Source: Cordia subcordata (lineage: Eukaryota > Streptophyta > Magnoliopsida > Boraginales > Cordiaceae). Taken from it: DNA of 64,000 bases. Positions 25,401 through 34,116 of this stretch are shown here, in pieces. Within the stretch, counting starts at the first letter, position 1. Each line of letters starts with the position of its first letter. The position numbers were made by a program, and so were the translations under genes. The notes under the pieces were generated by a model. The model worked only from the letters and a program-made list of their open reading frames with translations. It was not told where the DNA came from and ran no database searches. The DNA lies in contig JAPTOF010000007.1 in the NCBI GenBank assembly GCA_028554755.1, forward strand, positions 2,140,001 to 2,204,000, given 5' to 3'.

Positions 25401-25633
25401 TTCCTTGTCATCCGCATTTCTTAAAAGCAGTGGAAAAGATATTGGAGGTCGGGGAAGTTGAAAAGAATCAAGGAAACACCGGAGATGTTACCTACTTCAA
25501 GCAATTGATACAACAATCTCACGGCTTGCATGCAATCCAAAAGATTATATCTCGTGGTTACAATGACGATCATCGAAAAAAGGCAGCGGAGATACTCGAG
25601 AGATATTGGCCGGAGGAGGAGGAGGAAACATGA
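13630..25633 (+). CDS. Predicted NLR-importin-alpha fusion gene, six exons, 1183 aa
   Basis: Proposed join: 13630-16407, 18004-18158, 18273-18351, 19636-19764, 25133-25257, 25348-25633. Every intron starts GT and ends AG, and phases agree (0, 2, 0, 0, 2). Residues 1-926 are the CNL; 927-1183 align without gaps of note to importin-alpha from about ARM 4 to the acidic C-terminus. The importin-beta-binding domain and first ARM repeats are absent. Importin-alpha normally carries NLS cargo into the nucleus; here the module would be an integrated domain at the receptor's C-terminus. Intron 4 is 5.4 kb because it holds copia B. The same NLR-ARM adjacency recurs at 48-51 kb, which supports a real unit. 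The alternative is a 937-aa receptor followed by an importin-alpha relic; transcript evidence would decide. Confidence 0.7.
16408..18003 (+). other. Intron 1 of the fusion gene, with diverged tandem repeats
   Basis: Between the NLR exon and the ARM exons. Positions about 16490-16970 hold roughly three diverged copies of a 160-170-bp unit built on 'ACTGAA(C/T)AAATA', 'ATATCTGTG' and 'CAACAGATATT'. No ORF in the intron looks real. If it is retained, translation would stop at 16441-16443. Confidence 0.6.
18004..18158 (+). CDS. Fusion exon 2: ARM 4-5 of importin-alpha
   Basis: The acceptor CATCAG| precedes VKEARPTLRPLLYSKDDEEL, then NDEIQAVIEAGLYEPLVDLL, matching importin-alpha 'LPTLARLIHSNDEEVL...NDKIQAVIEAGVCPRLVELL'. 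The exon starts in phase 0 and ends two bases into an Arg codon (CTCCG|GTCAGT). In the first repeat of this exon the family Trp is replaced by Gly. Confidence 0.8.
18273..18351 (+). CDS. Fusion exon 3: ARM 5 segment
   Basis: It begins after ACGTAG| and completes the split Arg codon, then reads HPSPSLLELALDAIMHIAKG and DDLQKQ, equivalent to 'HPSPSVLIPALRTVGNIVTGDDMQTQ'. It ends at CAG|GTACCA in phase 0. The family Asn in 'VGNIVTG' is His here. Confidence 0.8.
18477..19415. mobile_element. TIR transposon insertion in intron 3, candidate 11-bp target duplication
   Basis: Comparison with the second gene copy (50270-50300) shows about 920 bp present only here, bounded by the perfect direct repeat AATTTTGTACA (18477-18487 and 19405-19415). 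Just inside, the ends are imperfect inverted repeats about 40 bp long: left GGTAAAAGTTATTTT then CCATGAGTTTTAGCTTA; right, inverted, GGGAGAATGCCATTTATT then CCATGAGTTTCTACTTA. The long target duplication suggests a Mutator-like or related non-autonomous element. It has no coding capacity. Confidence 0.65.
19636..19764 (+). CDS. Fusion exon 4: ARM 6-7 segment
   Basis: 43 codons after ATACGTAG|: CLIDHGVLPRLLSLFLTNN, then TISRITDGNKDQIQ, ending CAG|GTAATC. It aligns to 'CIINHQALPCLLNLLTNN...WTISNITAGNKDQIQ'. The family Trp is Ile (residue 1033) and the Asn is Arg (residue 1037), so the NLS-contacting pair of this repeat is lost. The paralogous exon at 50530-50655 is 42 codons and also open. Confidence 0.8.
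20140..20290. repeat. Partial relative of the intron-3 TIR element
   Basis: The phrase GGGTTTAATGTAAAACTCAC and neighbours at 20249-20285 match the right end of the element at 18488-19404 (GGGATTTAAGTAGAAACTCA). It lies in intron 4, just upstream of copia B, and is truncated. Confidence 0.4.
20337..20669 (+). repeat. 5' LTR of copia B
   Basis: 333 bp. The terminal TG has mutated to CA (CATTGATTATGG), but the target duplication fixes the boundary; the LTR ends CTTAACA. It contains a TATA-like CTATAAATAG at about 20479-20488. Confidence 0.85.
21471..22380 (+). pseudogene. Copia B gag-protease remnant
   Basis: Pieces in several frames: KFEIDKFNRKTSFSLRRTRF and LWQVIEEVIPEKTTP (gag start), LKQHLDEFTSYVIALKDVGV (UBN2 gag), zinc-knuckle CFECDEKGDIKKECP (the His is lost), then a degraded protease region with MCPRHD followed by TAG at 22377-22379. 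The corresponding codon in copia C is also TAG. Confidence 0.85.
22544..24603 (+). pseudogene. Copia B pol remnant with internal deletion
   Basis: Open pieces give LWHNRLGHISERGLTELSK (GAG-pre-integrase), IKCFRTDNGLEYCNKS and WAEAVNTACYLVNRSPSTAI (integrase), then directly YLLLYVDDMLIAAKSM (reverse transcriptase) and TKHIDVRYHFIRYVISQG (RNase H end). Compared with copia C, the end of integrase and the first half of reverse transcriptase are missing, a deletion of over 1 kb at about 23336. Several stops add to the damage. Confidence 0.85.
24675..25013 (+). repeat. 3' LTR of copia B
   Basis: 339 bp, starting TGTTGATTGTGG and ending CCTAACA. It differs from the 5' LTR by many substitutions and small indels, showing an old insertion. 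Confidence 0.88.
25133..25257 (+). CDS. Fusion exon 5: ARM 7-8 segment
   Basis: It follows TAATTAG| in phase 0, on the far side of copia B: AVINAGLIATLLDQFSQDRI, then AGWPIANVTCGGTHEQIK. It ends two bases into a Lys codon before GTATTA. The Trp (1074) and Asn (1078) of this repeat are kept, the only intact importin-alpha Trp-Asn pair in the fused part. Confidence 0.82.
25348..25633 (+). CDS. Fusion exon 6: ARM 9-10 and acidic tail, stop TGA
   Basis: After GATGACAG| it reads FLVSQGCVNPLCHALYSFPC, KAVEKILEVGEVEKNQGNTG, HGLHAIQKI, KAAEILERYWPEEEEE and stops at 25631-25633. It aligns to the importin-alpha end ('FLVSQGCIKPLCDLL...LENILKVGEAEK...GLEKIENL...AVKILETYW.EEE'). This region binds the export receptor CAS in true importin-alpha. 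Confidence 0.85.
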
Positions 25634-25821
25634 CTTGGAGCACATCATATTGTTTGTGTGGAATTCATTATATAAATTCCCTAAGGGTTTGTATTTTTAA
25701 ATTAATTCTCTTATTTATATATGTAAATAGTTTCAAGTTAATTTTTATCTTTTGTAAATCCAAATTACGTTTGAAACACATGTAGAATTTGAATTAATAT
25801 GTACATTTTATTTGAATTCTC
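25634..25821 (+). other. 3' flank of the fusion gene (probable 3' UTR)
   Basis: The sequence after the TGA (ACTTGGAGCACATCAT, then GGAATTCATTAT) is conserved after the second copy (51375 on) and a third fragment (54282 on), consistent with a duplicated 3' UTR. No canonical AATAAA stands out; AATTAATTCTCTTATT near 25700 is AT-rich. Confidence 0.5.
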
Positions 25822-27036
25822 AACCTCAAATTAAAGTAATAAATATTATAACCAAGTTATAAACAATCTATGTTTTTATCTATTACCATAATATAAATAT
25901 ACATACGCTTTTATAGCCAAAAAAATTACTATTTCTATAGTAAATATATATAAAAAAAAAACACTTCAAAATGACTGAAATACTAAAATTTCTTAATTTC
26001 TGAAAAGAAAAGTTGATTATTTATCGATTCCCTCACTCTTTTCTCGACCGTTGAATATGTTCCATCGTTGACAAACTTACACACAGTTCAGGCTCTTTAG
26101 GCATATCCGGACAAAATTAAAATAAAATGGAACAAAGGAAATTTAAAAAAAAAAAAGGTTAAGGTCAAGTCTTTTAGCTCTTCTTGACCTCAAAAGGAAG
26201 GCTAAAAAGATTTTAATCGTTTTAAATCGTTATTTTTTTTTTACTACACGATAGTGGTTTTTTAGTTATAAAATAAATATATTATATACTTTTAAAATGA
26301 TAACTAAAAGGCTAAGAAAAGACTAAAAAACATCATCCTGAAAAGATTAAAAATTTTTAGTCTAAAAGTTTTTTAAAAAAAAATTAGTTATGGTCTTGTA
26401 GTAGCACTTTACACGATTAAAAGATTTTTTGTCTTTCCCTTTGAGTTCAAGAAGAGCTAAAAGGCTTGACCATAATTTCCATAACCTTTTATTTTATTTT
26501 ATTTTTTGGTTTTTTTCCTCCTTTGTTCAACTTTAATATAACTTTGTCTGAATATGCCTAAAGAGTTTGAACTACGTGTAAGTTTGCCAATGATAGAAGC
26601 GAAAATTTCACAATTAATTCTCGTTGTTTTTTTTAAAATTTTTCTAAATTGGTTCTCGTTGTTTTAAAACATTCGATTTAGTCATCAACGTTTTACAAAA
26701 ATATTTAACTAAATCCTCAATGTTTTGCAAACATGGTCAAATTAGTTTTTATTGTTTAAAAAGAATTTACATTAATTCTAAATGTTTCATAAATATAGTC
26801 AAATTAGGCCTTATTATTTGAAAGAAAATTCATATTAATCTTTATTTTACAAATTTACTCAAATTAATTCCAACATTTTTTTGTTCAATTTTTTCTTAAA
26901 ATAGAGATTAACTTAAGTAATTTTGTAACACATTGAGACTAATATGATTTTGTTTTTAAACAATAGGAGTAATTCGATTATTTTTATGAAATATTAAAGA
27001 CTAATACGAATGTTTCTAAACAATAAATACAGCTTA
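25822..27036. mobile_element. Nested fold-back element, copy 1 (truncated both ends)
   Basis: Two palindromes lie in series. At about 26055-26605, the left arm (GACAAACTTACACACAGTTC, CTCTTTAGGCATATCCGGAC, CTCTTCTTGACCTCAAAAGG) is repeated inverted at the right (TTGAGTTCAAGAAGAGCTAA, GAATATGCCTAAAGAG, AGTTTGCCAATG). The part from about 26608 carries the 'TTTCACAATTAAT...TTAGT' repeat and is cut at 27036, where F-box homology begins. Related copies occupy 52.1-54.3 and 54.8-57.4 kb. No transposase is present. Confidence 0.75.
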
Positions 27037-27590
27037 ACTTCGTATGCTTGTGAAGGCGTGCAATGCAGGCACCGTCATCAGCGTCGAGTTTGACCAGAGT
27101 CGGCACCGTCTCTCCTGATCGCAAGAGGTTTGTTGAAGTCCCGGTGGCAACAACTCTTTGAGCTTATCAACTTTTCTTCTAAGTGGATATCAACGGCTGA
27201 TATCAATCTTGAGATGTTATTGCAGTGGTGATGATTGTTACGACGCTTGGGCGGATTAAGATGGTGGCTGTGGACGTTGGTGAAGGAGTCGGAGAAGAAC
27301 GAGCGGTGGCTGGAACGTTGAGATGGTTCTCTAGAGGGAAGGGTTGGTGGTGGAAGGCCAACGGGCGTTGCAAATATCTTTCCAGACCTTTTCTTCACTG
27401 CAAAGCTTGTTTAGGTAGGACGATGCACAGCTTGCTGAAGCAAGAGCAGGGCCATCAAGTCTGCTCAAGATGTGAGCTCGAATGATGTCCAGAGGCACCG
27501 CTGTGATACTCGTCGCCGCCGTTGCCGTCTCCGCCGTGGCTCTGCCTCGATCGCCGGTGGAACAAGAAAGCATGACTAATGACTGAAAAG
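27037..27590 (-). pseudogene. F-box protein pseudogene B (At2g27310/At2g36090-like)
   Basis: The minus-strand ATG at 27573 leads into an Ala/Thr-rich start and an F-box, DIIRAHILSRLDGPALASAS, then LCSEEKVWKDICNARWPST. A frameshift near 27330 changes frame to RSFFSDSFTNVHSHH, NISRLISAVDIHLEEKLISS. Homology ends at 27037, cut by the fold-back element, so the C-terminal half is mostly missing. It keeps the most complete N-terminus of the three F-box copies. Confidence 0.85.
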
Positions 27591-28099
27591 GAAAAAAAAA
27601 AAAAAAAGAAAAGAAAGAAAGAGATGGTAGATCCTCAAGTGTCTCGTTGGGGAACAGTTTTGAAGGGTTTCAACTTGGTTAAAATATTTTTCAAGTCGTT
27701 TTAGGTGTTTTTAACTTGTTGAGTGAGCGGTTTAAATATTTGTTAATGTAACCTGAGTTATTCCAACTCAAATTGAAATAGTACTTTATGGTTGTCCTAA
27801 TTTTGGATGAAAAAGTAATTTGCATCCCCATGTGAATTAAGTATATGTTTGTTATAAACGTTTTATTAATAATTTTTCAAAATAGCATTTAGTAATTTAC
27901 TTTTTCCTTTTCGTGTATCCTAATCCTTATCTTTTACCCTTCTCTTTCTCTATTCTACACATTTTTCTCCATTTGTGCGCTTTTACGTTTACCAATTAAT
28001 TCAAAAATCAATTTTACCACCAAATATATATATTTTTTATTTAACTAGTAAATAACTATTTACTAATTATCAATTATTCAAATGGATAATTATGCCGAA

Positions 28100-28500
28100 T
28101 AGAGCTTAGGTTTGAGATGAACTTGATGATGTTGGTTTTGGTGATACTGTTTATGTTTGGCAACATATGCGGTGATTAGGAGGATTTTGTAAATTATGGA
28201 TTGGTTACTACTGTCCTGCCACGTGGAATCTTGGTTAAAATTCTGTTTCTTTCAATGGATTTGCAAAATGCTTATAAAGTATTCACGGTCTATATTAACA
28301 TCAATTAATTGACTAATTGAGTTAAGATCACAAGCTAAATGAAACTATTAAGTGTTTCCGATGAAATGGAATTGATCATATGAATTTAACAATGCCAATT
28401 ATTTCTGATAATTTTAGATCTCTATTGTTTGATCTATAAACGTAAAATCTCATTTGAGCGTTTCTATATCTAACTCATTATAAGTCATCCTTGTCGAAAT
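28100..28500 (+). repeat. Duplicated block carrying a signal-peptide-like first exon (copy B)
   Basis: An ATG at 28117 starts MNLMMLVLVILFMFGNIC followed by G|GTGATT, the counterpart of 58585-58642. The following sequence (GCCACGTGGAATCTTGG; GAGTTAAGATCACA; GAATTTAACAATGCC) is shared with blocks at 58.6-59.2 and 59.9-60.3 kb. In this copy the donor is weakened and the frame stops two codons later (GGTGATTAG). Confidence 0.5.
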
Positions 28501-29797
28501 AAAGTGAAGATGCCATAATCCTAAAATAAAACAAACAAATTATTTACAAGTATATTTTATTCATATGACGTGTATTACAAAATATATAATGGGTGGCTTA
28601 TATAGACAATCATTGTCTTGCTAGTCAAGACAAAAATCTAACTATATATAAAAAGTGTACAATTAGGCGATTTATAATAATGTACAGAATATACGAGATG
28701 CACCAAATATGCTAAATATATTCTATACTAAATATATTCTGACAATCCTTTATTCCTCTTATCACATGCTACATTCATTTATTTTGCATATTCTAATAAG
28801 TGCCTTTGTTTCACCTTCCCCCCCCCCCCCTTCTTTTGTATCAGGGAGGTTATGCCAAATTAGTTGATAATCATTTTAGAGCAAGAGGCCCCTCATATAT
28901 TATCCCCTAACATGTTTTTGATTGAATTTGGAGAGTCTTCAAGCAAGTGTATCCCTAATGGAAAGGTTAGACCAAAATTGGCAAGTCAATTAGAATACTT
29001 ATTCGTCTTTCTGTAAACATGAGAAAAACTGAAGCTTGTGAAATTATTTTATATATTTTTTAATGATCAATTTTATAAATTATCCTTTTTGGTCTTACAT
29101 TGTGTAAAATACTCAATTACATGTACTCTTTTATATCTTGTTTTTTTAACTTACATAATATTTTTGTACGGTTGCCATGTGTGTTCAATTTTCTTTTTTG
29201 TTTTATATTTTTTTAATCGTTAATCTTAATTTTTTTTTTACATGATTCCTTATCCGTTTATAGACTATAATACTTGAGTTGTGATATTCTTTCAGAGTTC
29301 AGACATTAAAATTTTTTTAATATTATATTATATACAAAAGCTAAGTTACTTCTTCACTTTGTTCTTTCTTACTTTGATTCATTTCTTACCATACATTATA
29401 ATCTTTGAAGAGCTATAATGGTTTAGTAGCGTAGCATGTAGCACCGTTCAAGCATTGCAATTTTTTTATTGTATATTAATTCCAAGCACTTTTTAACTTT
29501 TTTTATATTTTGTTTATGAATTATTTTTAGCATTTATTATAATATATGCATTATCCTCATTGAACGTAATATTCTATTAGTTGCTTCTTCAAATTTTTCA
29601 TATTTTTTCTAAATGATAATGGGTGAACACGCTATAACAGCTAGACCAAAAATTGAGATTAAAGAGTTATGATCGATCTAAATCTTATGAATGCTTAGAT
29701 CAAAAGAAATATACCGTTTTATAATTTTTTTCAATAAAACTTATAGACCTTTAACTATATAAATATTAATTGCATAAAACATAAAAAAGAAAATGTA
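28501..29797. other. AT-rich intergenic DNA, no gene seen
   Basis: No supported coding sequence. A run of C (28820-28830) is the only compositional oddity. Open stretches are AT-rich low-complexity frames. Confidence 0.5.
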
Positions 29798-29831
29798 ATA
29801 CCCGCTGCATTGCGTGGGGTATTACCATTAG
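29798..29831 (+). mobile_element. Candidate Helitron 3' terminus
   Basis: The sequence ATACCCGCTGCATTGCGTGGGG can form an imperfect hairpin and is followed 6-8 bases later by TTAG|T, close to the plant Helitron end (GC-rich hairpin, then CTRR before a T). The 5' end was not identified. Confidence 0.4.
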
Positions 29832-30969
29832 TTATTCATTATAATGCATATAATAGAAAATATTTATTTAGAAAAATAAAATGAGTCGAGGAAATATCAC
29901 ATGCCACCGGGTCAACCATTTTATTAATACGCATCGATGAGTAATTATTAAAAGTAGTGAGTCACCTAATTATTTCATATTAAAAAAGCAAATAATAAAG
30001 TCATTGGAGTTCATACAGATTAGCCAAAAACCTATAATCTATTATATAGTTTAAAATTCCTTTTTAAACAATTCAAGAAAACCACATAAGTTCTTGTAAT
30101 TCTAAAATGCCACATCATCACTTTCTCTTTTGATCCATAAAAAGTGCCATACCAATGCTTGCATGGCACAAATTAAATTCTTTTTATTTTTAAGTCATTC
30201 TTATATATTATCTATTGCATTGATTATTTTTGTATTAAATAAAAATTAAAAGTAAAATTACAAGTTAAAAAATAAAACTAAAAAAGTAAAAACTAAAAAT
30301 TAAAATTAGAAAATTAAAAAATTAGGGAATAAAAAATTAAAAATTAAAAATTCAAAGAAATAAAAAATAAATAATTAAAATATCACACTCGCGTTGGCAA
30401 CGTCGGCCTATCTATATCCAACGTTCGCTCCTTGCTCACGGAACGGCATACCAAAAAAAAAGTAATCCTGAACCAGCTACTCCTTTGCGGGATTGGATTT
30501 TTTTTTTATAGTGGAAATGCTGTAAGGTGCGAACCAAGATCCATGATACGAAAACCAAAACCAGAATTCTCTGATCGGCCTAAGGGAGGATCAAACCCCT
30601 CCCGAACGTTTCACTCGAGTTAATATTTTAAATAATTAAAAATTTAAACAAAATAAATTTAAATAAAACACAACTCTATCAACAATTTTAACTAAACATA
30701 TAACAAATTTTAACGGAACATATACCAAATCGTTTTTTTATACATCAATAACTTTTTTATTTTTTCACCAAAAAATTGAACAAATTTGTCAACTGCAAAA
30801 TTGAGTTCAACATTTTTAAATAGCAATAGCAAATTGCAATAACAATACTAAACTGGTTATTAATTGTTAATTAGTTAATGATAAAAATAAGATTTGTCTA
30901 TGAAATTAAAAGACGTTTAAAACTACATTTAACATTTGATATAAAAAATATAAATATATCAAAAATAAA
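29832..30969. other. AT-rich intergenic DNA
   Basis: Simple A/T-rich repeats of 'AAAATTAAAA' type dominate 30240-30380. A more GC-rich patch (30380-30620) has no recognisable product. Positions 30780-30990 are probably part of the Helitron that appears to end at 31014. Confidence 0.4.
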
Positions 30970-31014
30970 GAAAAGCAGTGCAGGGTACGGGTCTACGGGA
31001 AACAACCGTACTAG
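30970..31014 (+). mobile_element. Candidate Helitron 3' terminus
   Basis: GCAGTGCAGGGTACGGGTC looks like a decayed 'CCCGTGCA.CGCACGGG' hairpin; it is followed by more GC-rich text and then CTAG|T at 31011-31015. Hairpin pairing is poor, so the call rests mainly on the CTAG-T end and position. Confidence 0.35.
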
Positions 31015-31739
31015 TTATTGGAGAAGATTCAAAGCTTCCTAAACCTTTATTTATTTGAGAAATCTGTCCACAAGGAATAGCTAAACATTAGGTGCATATT
31101 TGTAGTACTATTAATTAATTTATATTGGTTAATTACCAAAGAACGAGACGAAACATATAAGAACTTAAATAGATGTTAATTATAACTCCACCAATTTCCA
31201 GTGGAACAAGACTATAACTACTTGCGAATACTCTTACAAATGCTAGGGTTACTCATAATTCGATTAATAACCAAAAACTATATCGGAGTTCCATTAACGA
31301 CCAAATATCAAGTTATGTAAGGTTTTTTTTTTTTTATTTAGACCCCTAAAGCTTACAAACAAATTTAGCGATTATATTCAAGAACTTGACTACGTATTAC
31401 TTTGCCATTAACGATTTAAAAATAAGAAATCGAAAACAGATATTAATTAACAATTAATTAATGCATAATTTAATAATGTCAACATGACGCCCTATCACTC
31501 GACATGAAAAGGAACAAATATGGGAACAAAAGTAATTGTAAGGCCAAGTATGATCGAACAGATCGTCTTACTCCGTTGCTTCCTCTTTTCCCTTTCGAGT
31601 TTCTAATTCCATGCGTCTCGCACCTCTACGACATATTTCTTTTATGCACCTGCAGACTTGCTGTCGTTGTAGTTGGAGTTCGACTATTTAGTTGTGTAGA
31701 ATAACGTTCTTCGTTCCAACGCCAAAGCGACCATATCGT

Positions 31740-32660
31740 GATGATGAAGATGTCGTTCCATCTCTTATATTTACTTTTCAAATCATAATGTTACGTTGGT
31801 TATGCTGATAACCACCAAATGTCCCATCCAAATTTACTACCAATATGATGTGGTTTCATTCTAACGACATAGTTGACATTGTCGTACGTTAAAATATGAT
31901 TTGCTTAATCATGTGCAAAGTATTATTAATCATACTCACATGAGTACTAACAATAGTGAAAAAATTGGGGAAGAATTTGCAGTATATGTTCATTTGATGG
32001 TAGTGTTCGCATTTAGTTGACCTTATACTATTAACTTTTTATTTAAAATTAAGAGATAATTTTAAGTGGTTGAGACTTGAAACTATCTTATCCGAGAATG
32101 AGGTTCTACAATTCAAATGATCTCACAAGGGAAAGAGGATTGTTTGGGGTTGGGGAAGGTTTAAAAGAAACTTTTCATTTGCAATAAATTTAATATTTTT
32201 TCAAAGTTCAATTTATTTTTATTTTGCAATAATAACTTCTTCTTTTTTTTTTTTTTAGTAAAGGCCTACAGGCCATAAATCTTATTGCATACCAAAAAAG
32301 AGAAAATTACACAACTGTTGTTAAAAAGATCACAAAATTATCGTCTTGTTGATGATAATTTTGAGGTAATTTCGAGCGTTTTAACTTAGTTAAAATAATT
32401 TTTAGGTAATTTTAAGTTTTTTAACTAGTTGGCTCGACTTTCAATAACAATTAGTCTGGAGTTTAACGTGCTTTTTACTTAGTAAATTTGTACTTTATGG
32501 TTGTCGAGTAAGGCTCGCTTTGTAGAGGGGTCGATTACATTTTTCAGTTTATTGCTTCCAATTACAATCCATAAACATTACATTCTTTAATTTGAAAATT
32601 AAATGCTTCTTATATTTAAACCACATAATGCTCATTTTACTATTTCAGCTGCGACTTGAA
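31740..32660. repeat. Dispersed repeat block X (matches 38.6-39.5 and 42.2-42.6 kb)
   Basis: Positions 31776-32180 match 39118-39500 (TCAAATCATAATGTT, GCTGATAACCACCAAATGTC and more). Positions about 32540-32640 match 38853-38940 and 42355-42440 (CAGTTTATTGCTTCCA, CAATCCATAAACATTACATT). A SINE-like phrase lies near 32055-32165, and a 23-base relic resembling F-box C-terminal DNA lies near 32511-32533. No coding function is seen. Confidence 0.6.
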
Positions 32661-32822
32661 TACGTGAGTTTCCTGCCCCTTATGCTGAGTTTTTGTGCAA
32701 GCGCGCTGGACAATATATGGCCGTTCGATTGCTCATGCATGTTGACGGTTCAGATTTTGTGCAGATCAGCCTTTTATCTTGATGTCTGTGCCTCTCCGGT
32801 GTTTGGATCCTCTCACATGTAA
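32649..32822 (+). other. Orphan exon-like island of unknown origin
   Basis: A GC-richer stretch begins right after a good splice acceptor (TTTTACTATTTCAG|). Two plus frames are open for long parts of it; one gives APYAEFLCKRAGQYMAVRLL. It stands out from the AT-rich surroundings but I recognise no family. It could be an exon captured by a transposon, or chance. Confidence 0.25.
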
Positions 32823-33697
32823 ATGATTATTAAAAACGCATTGCCACTCATGCCCTCGGTGTTCTACCAATATGACTTTATAATTTAATTAAAATAATAT
32901 TAAGTGTTAGAATTTTTTCTAGCATAGAAAATTCAATAAATCTTGTCATAAGTAAGTGGAATCCTAAACTATTCTACCAAACACCAACAAAAGAATATTA
33001 AGAAAAAATTCTATATAAAACTATCTTGCAAAAAAAAAAAATTGAATATAATATAACTTCTCTATTATGACTAATATGTTGAATTTGAAGCACCACTACA
33101 ACTCACACATGCAAACAAACTTTTTTTTTTTCCGCGGGGGAAGGGTGGAGGAGCAAAATAAAATTTTCTCTTTAATTAAATACATAAAAAAAAATTGGAG
33201 CTTAGGGGGTTAGGGCAACCAAATCTCCCTTAACTTCACTTTTGTATGAGAGACTAGTTTTTTGAATAATAAACTACTTTTCTGATTAATAAAATTAGTA
33301 AATAGTTTTTAGTACGTCAAAGATACTAAAAAAAAATTTTTAAAAAAACTATTTTTATGTGTCATCAAATAAAATTAAGTGTTTTAAGTTTAAAATGTTT
33401 AACTAGTCTCAACTTAGAGAAGGAACAAACCATCAATAATTAAAGGCAGAAGTTGTCATCTTTAATCTAGGGATAAATATTTCCTTCTATTCCTCTCTCC
33501 CTCTCTTGCTCTATATATATGCACATACATACTTTTTTTTTTGAAAAATTTTGAAAAAAATTATAATAGATATATGTAGAGTAATTAAGACCTAAAAAAG
33601 AATTATAAGAGTTGCCTTATAATTTTAACTACAAATGTCAATGATTATTGACAATAATATTTTTGGTGCAACAATAATAAATATTAAATCTATAAGA
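32823..33697. other. AT-rich DNA with a short repeat also found beside CACTA ends
   Basis: Positions 32918-32984 (AATTCAATAAATCTTGTCATAA ... CTATTCTACCAA) match the flanks of the CACTA-like ends at 41853 and 47858, but here without the CACTA sequence. No gene is seen. Confidence 0.5.
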
Positions 33698-34116
33698 GTA
33701 AATTACATATTACCCCTCTTATACACCGACCTATGTACATCATACTCCACTGGAGTATCAAAACTAGCTAATTATCCCCTTGTACTCTAACATATGTGCA
33801 CCTTACTCCCCTATAGTATCAAAACTAACTAATTATCTCTTGAAATTTCTAAAAGTATGCAAAATACCTCCTCTGTCGTCATATATTTAAGGGGATATTT
33901 TGCATACTTTTAAAAAATCTCAGGGGGTATTTTATACACTTTTAAGAACTTCAAGGGGTAATTAACTAGTTTTGATACTACAAGGGGTATAATGCGTATA
34001 GATAAAAGTACAGAGGGGTAATTAACTAGTTTTGATATTATAGGGGGTTATGGTATACAAAGGTCAGAGTACAAGAGATAATATGGGTTAGAGTACAAGA
34101 GGTAATATACAATTTA
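33698..34116. repeat. MITE with long terminal inverted repeats
   Basis: The left end GTAAATTACATATTACCCCT is mirrored at the right by GAGGTAATATACAATTTAC. 'GTATCAAAACTAGCTAATTA' phrases on the left reappear inverted as 'TAATTAACTAGTTTTGATAC' on the right. It is about 420 bp, AT-rich and without ORFs. Confidence 0.7.

Noticed and set aside
25337..25633. A separate 98-residue gene starting at the ATG of 25337
   Set aside because: That ATG lies upstream of the acceptor at 25347; from FLVSQGC onward the frame is exon 6 of importin-alpha type, so an independent start is unlikely.
27225..27485. An 86-codon plus-strand frame
   Set aside because: It is the opposite strand of F-box pseudogene B, whose minus-strand reading has clear F-box homology.
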